From Lingula anatina (Eukaryota > Brachiopoda > Lingulata > Lingulida > Lingulidae): a stretch of 64,000 nucleotides of DNA. The position numbers and the translations under genes are program-made. Positions 37,501 to 51,151 of the stretch are shown piece after piece (position 1 is the stretch's first letter; each line of letters begins with the position of its first letter). The stretch spans positions 62,001 to 126,000 of the forward strand of contig NW_019774947.1 in the NCBI RefSeq assembly GCF_001039355.2, in the 5' to 3' direction. A model generated the notes under the pieces. That model was not told the origin of the DNA. It did not search any database and was given only the letters and a program-made list of their open reading frames with translations.

Positions 37501-38282
37501 ATCGTGGAAAAGGCATAGGAACTGCTCTGTTACAAGCTGCAGAAGCAGAGGCTGTTAAGCATGGATGCACGGTAAGAACAGTGATGTAAAGCAGGGATCA
37601 ATTTTTTTACTTTGTAATGGGAAATCTTTCTATTTTGTTATAAAAAATCATTGTTTAGTCAGTTTTACTTCTACGTCTTTTCCTTGTGAAAGCCTTGAAC
37701 ATGTTATTTGGAAGCCTATAATGTTTTGACCAAATGGATTAAATTTGACTATGTCCAGGAAATTTACGTATTTTTGGAAAACTGTACAATTCATGAAGAA
37801 AATGTGAAAGATACATACAAAGCGACATTGGAGTCCATTCTTTTATATTCAAGATTTCTTTTGCATTTATGTCATGTCATGTAGATCCAGGAGCATAAAG
37901 TTGGGCAATAAATTTTCTTTAAAATAAAAGTAAATAGTTATATTAGTTAATTGGAGCCTTTGAACTTATGGAAAATCTTCTTTCACATTAAATTCTAGAA
38001 AACCTTGTTGCATGTGGCCTTGGGGAACCCAGCTCTCCATCTGTATCAAAGAGAAGGCTATAAGAAAAAAGGAGAGGAGATAGATTTAATTTCCTATTGC
38101 ATTATTGGTGTCAAGGTGAGTTCAGATAAACACATTGAAATTGGTTTTTTTGTAATGTGATAGTATTATGAATACAACATAGTCATCTTGAAGCATCGCT
38201 TTCTTGAATAAATACTGAAAGGTCATTTGTTTTTTCTCTTGGCTAGGGCTGGTACTTCATGGAAAAAGAGCTAATCACCTGA
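33898..38282 (+). CDS. GNAT family N-acetyltransferase
   Basis: Five coding exons, 33898-34097, 36712-36840, 37361-37571, 37999-38115 and 38247-38282, splice in phase to 230 codons plus TGA. The first 35 or so residues are acidic and poorly structured. The Gcn5-type fold then starts at LVVRPMSVDDADIVARLT. Beta strand 4 is CYINELCVAEDYRG, followed by the acetyl-CoA pyrophosphate loop RGKGIGTALL (R/Q-x-x-G-x-G/A) near residues 160-170. Motif B is HVALGNPALHLYQREGYKKKGE, the N-x-x-A-x-x-x-Y-x-x-x-G-F/Y pattern typical of single-domain GNATs. It should transfer an acetyl group from acetyl-CoA to an amine. The acceptor (polyamine, small molecule or protein N-terminus) cannot be told from sequence. 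It is divergent from AP-4 beta across a short shared promoter. No orthologue name is claimed. Confidence 0.85.
34469..34535. repeat. AT dinucleotide microsatellite
   Basis: More than 30 AT units, preceded by A-rich and AAAT repeats, in GNAT intron 1. Confidence 0.9.
35498..35722. mobile_element. 225 bp TAA-flanked miniature element
   Basis: Ends GGGTGCAATCCCAGAG and GGGAATGGGGTC, with TAA at 35495-35497 and 35723-35725. Inner GATCAATC/GATCGATT inverted blocks and the central GGGACAGACGCTTAAGCC match the copies at 16057 and 30858. It lies in GNAT intron 1. Confidence 0.8.
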
Positions 38283-38585
38283 CTAGATGTGGAACTAGAT
38301 GGCAAAAGTTCCTCAAGCATCCATGCTTCTGATGGGTGAAGATCTCGCCTCGCGGCTGGTAGTGGGTACTTTTCGGGTTAAGGGAAAGTTACATGTTTGG
38401 TACGCTATAGGGAGGATGCTAGAAATATTGCTGTAAAGCAGGTACCTCTCATTGGTACAAGTGGTGGTACTATATATGTGGTACCGTCAAGGACTGAATG
38501 AGCACTGTTTGCCCCCCTGGCAGTATAGTCTTGACATCACCAAGTGACAGCTGTCTGTCTTTAGATGGTGGCATAATGGATTGAC

Positions 38586-38591
38586 AATAAA
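38586..38591 (+). other. Candidate polyadenylation signal of the GNAT gene
   Basis: AATAAA about 304 bases after the TGA stop. A second cluster of AATAAA motifs near 39437-39452 could give a longer 3' UTR. Confidence 0.4.
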
Positions 38592-41510
38592 AAACCTTTT
38601 GACAAGAAATTGGTCTGTGAACATTAAAAACTACACAGTAAGAAATGTTGATGACTTTTATTTGCATGTAGTAAAGGAAAAGAAAATGCTTGCAATCATA
38701 GTGTAACAGCATACTGACCAGAAATAAGGTTTGTGATATTAACATTAAAATTTGAAAATCTTACAAGAATCATTCCTGCAACAATTACTGGCAAATTTTG
38801 TAGGACTTGTTATTAAAATGTGTGTAATACGGATGCTTTTTCTCAAGGTGCTTAACTAAATCAACTTACTATGCCACTTGGTGGCAGAGCTACAGGTGAT
38901 AGACACAAAGAATAAGTCCATTTTCACCAGTTTGGAAGTGGGGTCTATTGCAACTTGTGGGGTCTTTGCACTGCTTCATCTGCGCTGTAACGCCTACAAG
39001 ACTTGCACAAAAAAGGCAGGCTTGGCTGGTGGTACTCACTCCGAGGGTGGCATCAACCAGTGTGAACATCTAATCTAATTATTTAATTCATATTTTTTTT
39101 ATATAAGATGTAACATGATTATTATTTTAAGGTTCCATGTATTTAAAAAACATACTGAGCATATTTAAATAATATAAAAAACATTCTAGGGACTATTACC
39201 ATAAAAGAGCATATTTTATTATTTTTCATTTTTGAATTAGATGTCAAGCTATTTATGAATGACTAAATATTATGCTTGACTACTTTATTAAAAATTTACA
39301 GATTAATTATATTAAAAATTATTCTTTGCTTTTGTAATTTCATAATTGTTTTAAATGTTTCTTTGCTTTATCTTGTTTTTCGATAAAAAATGTCAAATCT
39401 TATAAGACTTGTGTTAATTCTTTCACATCATGAAAAAATAAAAGCATAATAAAACCAGCTGTTATTCTCTTACATGTCAAATATCCCCTTCCAAAGTTCC
39501 TCAAATTAAATAAATCCTATATGTCAAATTTCTCAAAAAATATTATGACATACTTGTCTAATAATATATACTGTTACTGGAATTCTGTGCATAACAGAAG
39601 CACGTTTCACATATGTTATGCACTAGAATATCTCCTATGTTTAACTTGGAAATTCTGCTATATATATTGGATTTTTTACCCTTGGTGCAAAATGCATTTG
39701 CTGGAGAAAATGCAAAAGGGCATGTGAAAGGTTTAACCTGCATGGCCGTCTTGGAGGTAAAAGGTTTATTAATTACAAAAATGCCTTCGAAGTTGGTTTA
39801 CCACAGAGATTAATGAGTATCTGTATAATAAATTTTGGCAATTTCATTTTTAGCAAACCTTTGTTTTAGAAAGTAGTTCTCAAATATCATTTCTGTTAAG
39901 TTCTGAAATCTTATTTCTGTATGCATGTAGAACTAATTTGCAAGCAGCAGCTTGGGAGCTTGCAATTTTATTGATTTTATACAGCATAGGTTTGGTATGC
40001 TCCTTAAACCTCATGGGATCTTCTCATATTGCAGAGTAAGGCAGTGTATGTTTCAAAGATATAAAACGTATCTGCTTTGCTTGTAATGTATTATGCCACA
40101 GACTTACTTAAGAAAAAATTGAAGTGAAAACATAAAAGAGAAAGATATTCATCACAATTTAGAAGCCATCAACAGCCCTCATACACACATCTAATATTAA
40201 TGGCAGTGTCTAAAAATAATTGAATTCCACACAAATTTTTAATTGAACTTGACTGGATTACACTGGTTATTATCTTTTTTAATCAAGAATGAGTACAATG
40301 AGAATGAGTACAAAAGTACAAAACTCAAAGGTGCTGGCTGCTATGTGAAAGAATATGACACAATTTCATCTGGCAACCAATTCTCGCAACCAAAATCTAG
40401 ATTGGTCAAAAAAATCCCCAAATCAGAGTGTCAGGATATATGTGCAGTCATTTCTCCTTGGCACTGAGCAAAAGTTTGATTAAAAGCAACAATAACCTCT
40501 ATTATAAAAGTTTATAAAATGAGCGTGCCTCAAATGTGACAAAAAAACATGAAGATGGCATCCAAACTTTTTCTCAATACAAATTATATGACAGTGGCAA
40601 TATGACACAATGCATTATTGAGTGATGTTTTTGTGTAACATCAAAAATTAGAAAAATAGTCTAAGCATTAATGTCATACATACATTATTGGGTGTGCTCA
40701 TCAAGCAAGGTAACACTCTTCAATTAGTCATACAAATTGGTGTCCATTTCATTAACAATGTATGTGACAGCAAGAGTAAGTTTACTGAATCAGGCCCATA
40801 TCCAGCAATTTCAAAAGGAGGGGTTATTTTTCTGAAAAAGTGGACCTTTTACTATGAAATCTTAGTGTACCTAAAGAAAATTTTACAACTCTGTATAAAA
40901 AAAAATGTTGTTGAGCCTTTGCAAAAAAGGAATATAAAAATGGTAAATGCTCAACCAACCTCATTTCACCAATACTCTTTGGAAAACAATCTCTATGACC
41001 TGCTTCTATCATTAATTAAAAATATTCATAATACCAATTGGCTGTTTTCTATATTGATATATAACATACAAAGATGTCAAACATACCGGGCAATTCAAAG
41101 CCATTCTGGCAATAAAAATCAATACAGAATCTAATGAACTGATAAAAAATATTAAAAAATAAGGCAAAAGAATAAAATGAAGAGATATTTACTAAAAGTG
41201 ACCATAACTGTTGATTGCACAAAAAGGATTTTAATTATTTCATTCGCTGCCCCAAGCCTGCAAAATAAGTAACTAATATTTAACTGGTTCGAACATTTAA
41301 AAAAATCCATTATGCAGTTAGGGCGGTCTAAATACTGCTGACATTTCACTTATATGTCCCACTACAGTTAGGTTTGCAGCAAAACTACTCTTTAAATGTT
41401 AATCTACTAAATTATATTCAGCACATGATCATAAAATTATAGAAAAAAATAACATTTCTCTATCACCTTTTGTGATTAAACCCCACTGTGAATACACAGA
41501 AATGTCACCA
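38592..41510. other. Tail-to-tail intergenic region, GNAT to NT5DC1
   Basis: No exon or RNA gene is supported. The stretch is very AT-rich. A decayed left end of the CAGGCCCGTA element (see 6459-6629) lies at about 40793-40880, marked by CAGGCCCATATCCAGCAATTT and the GAAAAAGTGGACCTTTTAC block. Confidence 0.5.
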
Positions 41511-44500
41511 TTACAACTGCAGTGGTTTGGGTATTCCAGGATAGAATCCACTCTTGTGCTCGTTTTCATGATCAAACACTTGATACTTGTGGTCAAGTGG
41601 GAAATCTGAAAGATTAAACACTGTATCAGTTAAAAAAAAAGAAATGTAAAGAATGTTATTTTTCATGTTTATTTCCAGAAATGACATTCAAGGTAAACAA
41701 TATGCTGACAATTCTTTGGGCTTCAATCAAATTAATATAAAGCGATAACAACTTAATTTTGGCTGGAAAAGTGCCGTAAAACTGATTTTCCTGGGGTGAA
41801 CGATTTATAAAGTGTTAGTACATGTTTTTTTTCAAAAAAAAAAAAAAAAAAAAAAAATTGGTTTTTGTAATGAACTCTTCAGAGACTATGAGCGCATTCT
41901 CAACGAATTAAGCCAGGCTTTACAAAGCCGGTGACCTAAAAATGGCGGACGTACATGAAAGAAAAACCGCCTAATCTTTTAATAGTCTCTCCGCCTCCCC
42001 ACACGTCGTCCCTGCGGGGTACAGTAATTAAATCGCGTCTCCGTTCGCCATGCGGAAGCTACCTGAGAAATATTAAGTGCGCATGCTCATCAGTTAAACT
42101 CGTGGTGAAGAAAGCATAGCGGCTGAAGGCGATCGAAGGAAACAAGCTCTTCTGTTCTATTATCTTTGAAAACAGAGCAGCAATGAATCGACTATCTACG
42201 GAGATAATATCACCAGAGATATTCACGGAAATATTAATGTTCGGAGCCGAGATTTAATTACTGTACCCCGCAGGGACGACGTGTGAGGAGGCGTGTGAGA
42301 GGCGGAGAGACTATTAAAAGATTAGGCGGTTTTTCAAGCTTTCATGTACGTCCCCCATTTTTAGGTCACCGGCTTTGTAAAGCCTGGCTTAATTCGTTGA
42401 GAATGCGCTCTATTATGGAGGTAGCCATATACAAAGGTTCGCATGGTCCAATGGCAAGCACAGATATCAAAATAACTGTCATAACAACCGTTTAGGTGGT
42501 AAAATGGAATTTATTATTAGATGTGGTCCCTAGCCAGGACTGTACTTTGTTTAGTCAAACAGCATTCTTCAAATTTGCTTATAACTGGTACATCTCTTCA
42601 CTATAACCTTTGGGGCACCAGCTTTGACAGCTTGCAGAACAAGAAAAACCTACAGGTTTCTTGTAGAGCAGGTACTTTCAACCTTCACTATCTCCAAAGT
42701 TTTACCAATGTCTGCTCAATGTCTATTCACTGTGACTCACTGTACTAAATCAGCAACAACAGTGACATCACAACAACATGAATCCACAATAAAGAGCCTT
42801 TTAGATTATGTCTTCAACTAAAGCTTTCAAGAATAATGCCAATGAGATAAAAGATTGTGATTGCCTTGGTACATGTAATATTCTTCTTCGAAATTTATAT
42901 GCCTTAAAATGTGAGGCTACTTTTAGGAGCTGGATATCATGCAATCATACAATCATAATATTCAAAATGTTCACCCTCTTCTAAAATAATATTTTGGGCT
43001 TTTGGTTAATTACCTGCAATGTACTCAAGCTGGGGCACAGCAATGTCTGCATATTTCCTCGTTAAATATCCCCAGAAGGTGTTCATATGCTTAAACTTGG
43101 CTTCAGAGTCTGTCTTTGGTTTGGTTTCATTACTATTCAGGTGTTCTAATGTTTCATCTCTAAAGAAGGAGCCCCATAAAGAAGATGAAAGGAAAGCCTG
43201 CTCTTCTTTGCTAGGAAGCTACAAAAAATGCAAGAAAATCAATGAATTCTGCATGCACACAAAATTAGCCTTCTGTAAATTTCCAAAAGCTTGCAAAATT
43301 GTACTATTTCTTACAGGATATTGCCTGTTTACTTAGTTATCTCAACAGTCTAAGATCCCAGAAAATTGCAGTTGAAAAAGTGCAGGCCATTTTCAGAAAT
43401 GTTCTTATGAAAACATCCATTTTAGAAGAGGACTATTGGTCACCAAGGAGACATGATGCCACAATGACATCGCAAACTTGTCACCTATTCATACATTGAA
43501 GCAACAGGCTTAGATTTCAAAATAGAAATTGATGCCTTGACTTGTAACCAGCATTTTGATAAAGAGCCACATAAAATATCTACAAATAGAGATAAATTAA
43601 TTGTAATGTTGCAATTGCATGCATTGTACTAAATTGATGAAAATAAGAACGGAAAAAAAATGTGTACACACGCTATAATAAACATCATGAGAACAAACAT
43701 TGTATGGCATAGTCACAAGTTCAGCTGTAGTCTAGATTAACTGTTGAATTTAAAGCCATATTAAAAATAAAATGTTTAAATAATGCAAAACTTTGGTTAC
43801 CCCTTAGCACCACAAAGTCAGAAATGAAGTAGATTTACCTCGTGTTGAACAGTTTTCATTTTCTTAGTTTTTGGTTCCCCATCATCCTCTATTTGAACTT
43901 CTATGGTATGTTTCTGGCCCTTGCTTGTACATTCATAACCAACCATTCCTTCCGTCTCCATCTCCTCAAGGACGTACACGGTTTCCCAATTTGCATACAT
44001 TTTGGAAGGAAAGACATCCGAGCGCAGACTGTCTCCGAAGAATGCTACCTGAAACAGTAGTTTTCAAATATCAATAAACAAAATTGCTAACATTGTGGAA
44101 AAAAGTTCAGATTTATTGATTATCATGTCATAAGTACCACCAGCATGAATGCTGGCAATAGTCATGGTTTTAGTCCAGACCCCTCTTGTACCACTCTGCA
44201 TCATGTCGGCAGATACATAATTTAACACATCGTTCAGGTTATCCATCACGTAGCAAAACACATTCATACTAAATGGTATATTAGGATTAATTAAATTCTA
44301 AATATTTATGCAGCCAGCCAGTAAAAATCATGAAACTTAATTGTCAATATTCAAGTCCAAATATGACAAAATTTATTTTCACTTTTTCATATTTTTAATG
44401 AATTGTGTTGTTTTTAACAGAAATTATATTAAAGCTCTACAATGTCAGAATGAGTTATACAAGTCCTCCACCTTTAAAAGAAACAGGGTGAACAATCTGA

Positions 44501-47500
44501 TACACTGCAAAGAGCCAAGAAATAATAACAATTCTAGTATAATAACTGTAATGACCAACTTTTAGATGCAAAATGCATATCATTATTATTTAAAAGAGCT
44601 TGGGACATTACCTTTGGATTTTCTTTTTCTGTTTGCTCTTGCAAGAATGAGACTAGTCCTTTCAAATTTCCTTGAGAATATGTGTGGTTTCTTTCAAGTT
44701 TCTGTACAGGTTCACGTTCCTTATCACCATCTAAAAATGTAGTTGTCATTTATTTTGTCACTCATGTCCTAAAAACCTGATACTTAATACAGTTTAAAAA
44801 GCACTTGAAGTAATTTTCAAAAAATTAAAATATTGAGTAAAAATTAAAATATGAAGTACTTGAGTCAGTAAAAATTAAAATACAGAAATGAAACTATAGA
44901 GAGCTAATCTGGCAAATATACAGACCTTAAAAAAGAAAAGACATTTCAACAATATTAAAAAAAAACTTATGTAAAAATAATCCTGCATGGATTTAATTCA
45001 AATCCACCCACTGAGTTAGGTAGTTTCCAGAAATGACAGAGTAATGATTAAATTATTCCAAAATTATGCACTATATTGATTTTTTAGCATTCTTCCTCTA
45101 TGTTTACATTTTTTTTCTGAGATAACAACTCTAGGTATGAGATCTATATTTCACATTAAATACATTTTAAACAACTCATAGAAATATAATACAATTCATT
45201 TTTACCACAAAAACGGCAATTATAGCAATAAAACTGAAATCTGTACTTTCCATTTGACCACATGACCTCCACAGATGGCTATACTCTGTAATAATCTCTT
45301 ATGAGATTATTACAAAAAAACTAACTTTTGAAAAAAAAAAAAAAAAAAACGGGGACTAACTTTGAATGTAGAAATGGATTCATTAACCATTGGTAAGTAT
45401 GGGGAAAATTAATTTTTTGGCCAAAATGAACAGATGTTATCCCTTTAAGCTTACCAAAAAAAGCAGTAACAATTAACACTCATCACTGTGCAAGTGATAC
45501 TCACCAAGTCTTAGAAAGTGATTGTTCTTGTGGAAAAATCCTGGTTTTTTAGCATTGGTTATGATGATATCAAAGTAGGATTTCCAGTCTGATCTGCAAA
45601 GGTAAAACCATATGAACACACATACAAGTCATGTGAGGAATGCAGATTGTTTCCAAGAGAGGGAAAGGTGGAGCAAAAGGGTGGTCAGGGGGTCCAGGAA
45701 CACAGAGTTGGGTAATCTACTGTAATGTCTCTTGGTATTCATCTCTACTTTCATCAAAATATATATTTTGAATTTTAAATGTGCCAAGCAATGAATATGT
45801 GTAATATCAAAGAAACATAGAGATGGACTCCTTGTTCCATTCCAACAATAGCTGAAATGAAGAAATTGAATTCTGATACTTAATTCATGGAGCATTTTAA
45901 AAACCTTTAAAATTCTATGCACATAATTATGCCACATGTCTCTTTATGAAGTGTGGTTAGTAAAGAGACTCCAGGAAGAATATTTTAAGTAGTCTTATAT
46001 CCACCACAACTCCCACCTGGTAGGTTAAAAAAAATTCAGTTTTTTTTTTTTTTGATAATTGTCTTATGCGGTACATCTGGCTGGCCTCCTTTATCCTCAT
46101 CTAGGGTCACAGATTAATTTTCACTAGATATTCTCAGATATATCTCTGGCTAATTCATGATACAAATATCTGCTACAGAAAAATGCATATTATTAATCCG
46201 TGGCCTTGGTTGAGGGTAGGCCTCCTTTTTCTACTTTGGTAAGTGACACAATCCTCAAAACTGATAGTCTTGTTTAGAAATTTTATGCCCAGTTTCATGA
46301 GAAACCATTTTTAGTTTAAATCTGGGTCTACGGCTTCGTTCACATGGAAAGTCTATTTTCTAAAAATCTATTTTCTATTCGCGGTATCTTATGATCACAG
46401 TCTGTGCCCTGAATATCCCGCGGCGTAATTACTGGCGGCGCGAGCCAGTTACTTATACAAAGCTGTAATTAATTCTCGGCTGTGCTCGCATTCTATAAAA
46501 TCTCATCCTCCGTTGCCGCATCGCTTGCCATCGGATCATGACGGTTGCACTCGTATCTGTCGTGTGTATAGCTTCTTCATCTTCTTCGTCTTGTCGTTGC
46601 ACAAAATCGACAAACACATTGTTCAAAGCAACCGCGACCGTCATTAACTTTTTAACTTCCTACTGCGCATGCATCAAGGTATCAGAATCTCCTCCGAGCA
46701 CAGCCGAGAATTAATTACAGCTTTGGAAGTATACTGGCTCGCGCTGCCAGTAATTACGCCGCGGGATATTCAGGGCACAAACTGTGATCACAAGATATAC
46801 CGCAAATAGAAAATAGATTTTTAGAAAATAGACTTTCCATGTGAATGAAGCCTACATCTGCAGCTTCAGTGTTTGTTTTGGGATGATTACAACTTATTGA
46901 CATGAATCTGCCCATGGCCATGATGTGAATGCACAGTTTTATACATATGTGTTTCACAAGTAGACATACTTATTTGGCATGCAGATGCTTATTTGTTTCT
47001 CTGCTCTCTTATTTCAGAAAAATTCAGGTTTAACATGTATCAAAAAGCAAATTCTTACCCAAGTGAATATTCCGCAACATGAGATGCAAAATTGACATAA
47101 GATGTAGTCAGCATAAATACTGTCTTCTTTTCTTCCTTTAGTTTCCTGAGCCAAGATTTGACTTCTTCTGTTCTTTTATTGCAATATTTTTCAACATCTT
47201 TTTTGATAGCTGGAAAAAATCCTCCTGCATCCTCTGAAACAAGGCAATATTCAGTATTGTTTATAGATATATTTCTTCGGATGTAGGTATACATATTTGA
47301 GATTTTTCTATATACAGGACATGTAAGTGTCCTTAAGAATAAAAAATTGCGGTTCATATATTTAGTTTCAAGGTTAATTTTTTAGTAATTTTAATTGTAC
47401 TTCTGCTACTAGGTTATAGGAACTTGGAAAAAACATGTCTGAATTATAACATAAAATATGAGTAATGTACCTGTAAATGCCTGGTGCCTATAAGAGTTAT

Positions 47501-47910
47501 TATAGCCAGCTATGACATCGTTCCACAGAAACTTGTAGTCTTCAATAGGTTTTTCTGCCTACAGGGTAAAGTTTTGAGATATCATGTTGATTTTTAATGC
47601 AAAATTGAAACTGAAGCAGTTTACCTAACATTGTCGATTTATCAAACTTTTCCACTAAAAGTTATTTATGAATCATTTGTCCATTTCTGGACAGTTTAGT
47701 GGGAAAATTTTAAAGAAAAGCAGTTTAGTTGAAAAGAAAAAAAAGTACATTTTTACCTTCTTGTCAACCATGTCTACCAGTCTTCCAAATATCAATATCC
47801 CTATCATATCAAAGTAATTTTCAAAAATCATGTAGGTATCTGCAAGTAAAAAGAGAGCATAAATTGCCCGTTTCAAATCTTTCTTTTTCAGTAAACAACA
47901 ACAACCACGC

Positions 47911-47954
<44 letters not shown>

Positions 47955-50900
47955 GAGTAGGAAAGGAGTTTTTATTCTTCCAATCACCTGCATTGTTCAC
48001 TGAACCCATCAATTCATCACTGTGCTCCCATTTTCTGCTTTTTCCAAATACTTCCTCAATGTCAGCATCAGTCATAAAGCGTGTCCCATGACTTGCCCTA
48101 TAATAATATATGGCCAACTTGTTGAATCTATGTACTAGTACCTATATCTTCTCAGTTACAAAAAAATAAAGAAAGAAAGAAAAATAAGATACCCAGGGCA
48201 CAAGGTTTGAAATTTGCATATGAATTTTTTTAATGTAAGAAAAAATGTATAACTTTAATGCAAACAGTTGGAACAGAATATAAGGTCCATTCTTCATCCT
48301 GTTAATTTTTGTACAACTACACAAAATAAAATAAAATACACTACATATTTATGCTTTCAGTAATGAGATAATGATATATTAATATACAATATGAGCGAGT
48401 GTAAGCTGTCTCACCAGCATAATATTGACAAAACATGTTTCTTGAAAGAGTAATAAATAATGCAAATATTCAACGTGGCAGTGAAACCAAGGTTTCTTGG
48501 TTCATGTACTAACCCCTACCCCGAGTTTTGGATCTTATCAAGAATGATGGTTTGTTTATTTATACATCACTATATCAATATGCATTTTTTTTTCATCACA
48601 CTGTGACCTTTATTTGGCATCATGGTTGCTCAGCTATCAAATTGTGCGTTTTCACAGAAACAGACCACTTTTATTTCATGGCTGCTGTGGTTATGAAGGC
48701 GACATCTATATTTAGAGATGCCAACTTAAGTAATTTATATGAAAACAGGTTTTTCAATGTGAGTGTCAGAAGCTCAGGGCAAGAAAGTCAGGAAACCCAT
48801 AAATTTGCATACATTTTTTAAAAAATATTTAATGGAATAGACAGCAAATCTTGCAAATACACTGAATTTTACCAAAGAAACCCAATCAGCAACTTTGATT
48901 TGAAAAAAAAAAAAGGCACTTATGAGGGCAACATTGCCAAAATAAACTGTGTCTGTATGTAAAATAGGGATGTTAAACGTATTTTGCTCCTCTTCTTATA
49001 CCATATGCAAAACATACAGTATATCCTCTACTTTTAGCTACGAAACCAGCCACTCCTACCTTAGAATTTTTCCATTTTCATCCAACTTCAAAAAGTTCCC
49101 TTTGATTTTGTCATATATTAAACCCTTTGTGCTGAAATGGCAATATGATAGAGAATAAAAGGGTTAATTCAAGAGAGAAATGAGTTACACGAAGAGTTAA
49201 ATTACTATGGAGCGACTTCATTATCCACAGGAGCTTGTAGCTTTAATCTTAAAACATTTGTTCATAAAGGGTGAAAAAAGAAGTCCCTTTGGGCAAAAGT
49301 GACCTGAAACTCCTGCCATGGTCACGACAAATGAAAGTCCTTAACAAGGGACTGATTACCTGGAAAACTGTGCATATGATGAAACTTATTTTTACCCTCC
49401 CCAGCAGAAAATACAATTAACACATATTCCTGTTTGTTATTTGTCACAAATTGTGTAATTTGTCTCTTTCAAAATTCTAACTGTTACAGTAATAAAGATG
49501 CTGCTGCACATTCTTTTTTGATGTTTGGGCTTCATAAGGCCGGCTGAGCATCATGTCAATGGAGCGTTATTTGGTACATAAAACTATGTTTAAAGATACA
49601 ATCTCACCAAAAATCTTCATCTTCACTAAAAGGCCTACACAGGTCTTCATCATAGCCTTTCTCTTTTACTAAATACTGCACCACAGCATCAAAAGAGAGC
49701 TAAAAGAAATAAAATACTATTATAGTATGTATTTACTTTACATCATGCATTATTTTTTAGAATTCTGTCAAAAAAAAAAAAAGGAAATTATCAGTTTGTG
49801 CACATACAAAATAACCAGTTTTTTTTAGAGGTGGGCGTATAAAATGAAGAAACTAAGGACATCTCTTGAGACTCGACCAACTTTGACCTTGTAAACCATA
49901 GTCCATTTTCCATTACATTCACAAGGGTTCTTGCCAAGTGAATATGCGCCATATTCAACAGAATAAGGGGAACAGATTTTTGTCTTGGATATGTGGAAAT
50001 CAGCAGATGTCATTCCATTTCCTAAACCTATTGGAAACAATATAATTTACATATTCAGCAAAATGTTGGAATTGTTTGTTGGGTCATTCCATATCAACTC
50101 ATCCAGCGAGGGTACCCTCCGTCAAGAAACTTGCTGATTTTCACATATTTTGTAGATATTATAGGGACTAGAAAAAACCTAAAATTTTAGATTGAGATCT
50201 CAACTGGTTTCAGAGTTATGACACTCCAAAGTTGGGCCCAGCTGAGAGCTTGCTGTGCCTCACATGAATCTAGGTCATGGTGACCTAGTTAAGAAAATCA
50301 CTAAAACAAAAGTTCTAAGTATCCCATTGCTATGTTACTTTCATGATTTTATCTTTTAGTATTTAAGGAATCCAATTATCCAATTGAAAATTGTTTGACA
50401 CAAACAAAATGCATAAAATTTTTACTTTGGAAAATCCTTGTCATTTTTTAAAAATGAAGGACACCCCACCCTTTTAATCTCATTTTTCTCAATGTCTCCA
50501 ACCAGACAGGTGTTTTTGCTTTATGTCATTTGAAAGAGGGGGGTTTGAACTTTTAAGTGAAAGTGTTAAATCAATTTGTATATTTTGGAGACAAAAATAA
50601 TAATGCATTATTTAAAAATTGTGTGATGNTATCTGAATTATAACATAAAATATGAGTAATGTACCTGTAAATGCCTGGTGCCTATAAGAGTTATTATAGC
50701 CAGCTATGACATCGTTCCACAGAAACTTGTAGTCTTCAGTAGGTTTTTCTGCCTACAGGGTAAAGTTTTGAGATATCATGTTGATTTTTAATGCAAAATT
50801 GAAACTGAAGCAGTTTACCTAACATTGTCGATTTATCAAACTTTTCCACTAAAAGTGATTTATGAATCATTTGTCCATTTCTGGACATTTTAGTGGAAAA

Positions 50901-51104
50901 TTTTAAAGAAAAGCAGTTTGGATGAAAAGAAAAAAAAAGTACATTTTTACCTTCTTGTCAACCATGTCTACCAGTCTTCCAAATATCAATATCCCTATCA
51001 TATCAAAGTAATTTTCAAAAATCATGTAGGTATCTGCAAGTAAAAAGAGAGCATAAAATGCCGATTTCAAATCTTTCTTTTTCAGTAAACAACAACAACC
51101 ACAC

Positions 51105-51151
<47 letters not shown>

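Noticed and set aside
46453-46644. Considered as a small host gene
   Set aside because: It lies wholly inside the 521 bp inverted-arm element and partly in its arms, so it is at most a transposase relic.
47821-48117. Frame with a long Leu run (and an Asn run on the other strand) near NT5DC1 exon 4; same at 51015-51317
   Set aside because: The runs are translations of an ATT/AAT microsatellite in the intron. Only the part at 48097-47988 (and 51294-51185) is exon.
48528-48821. Plus-strand 97-codon frame, repeated at 51805-52005
   Set aside because: It lies in duplicated NT5DC1 intron. The two copies diverge by a premature stop and there is no family resemblance.
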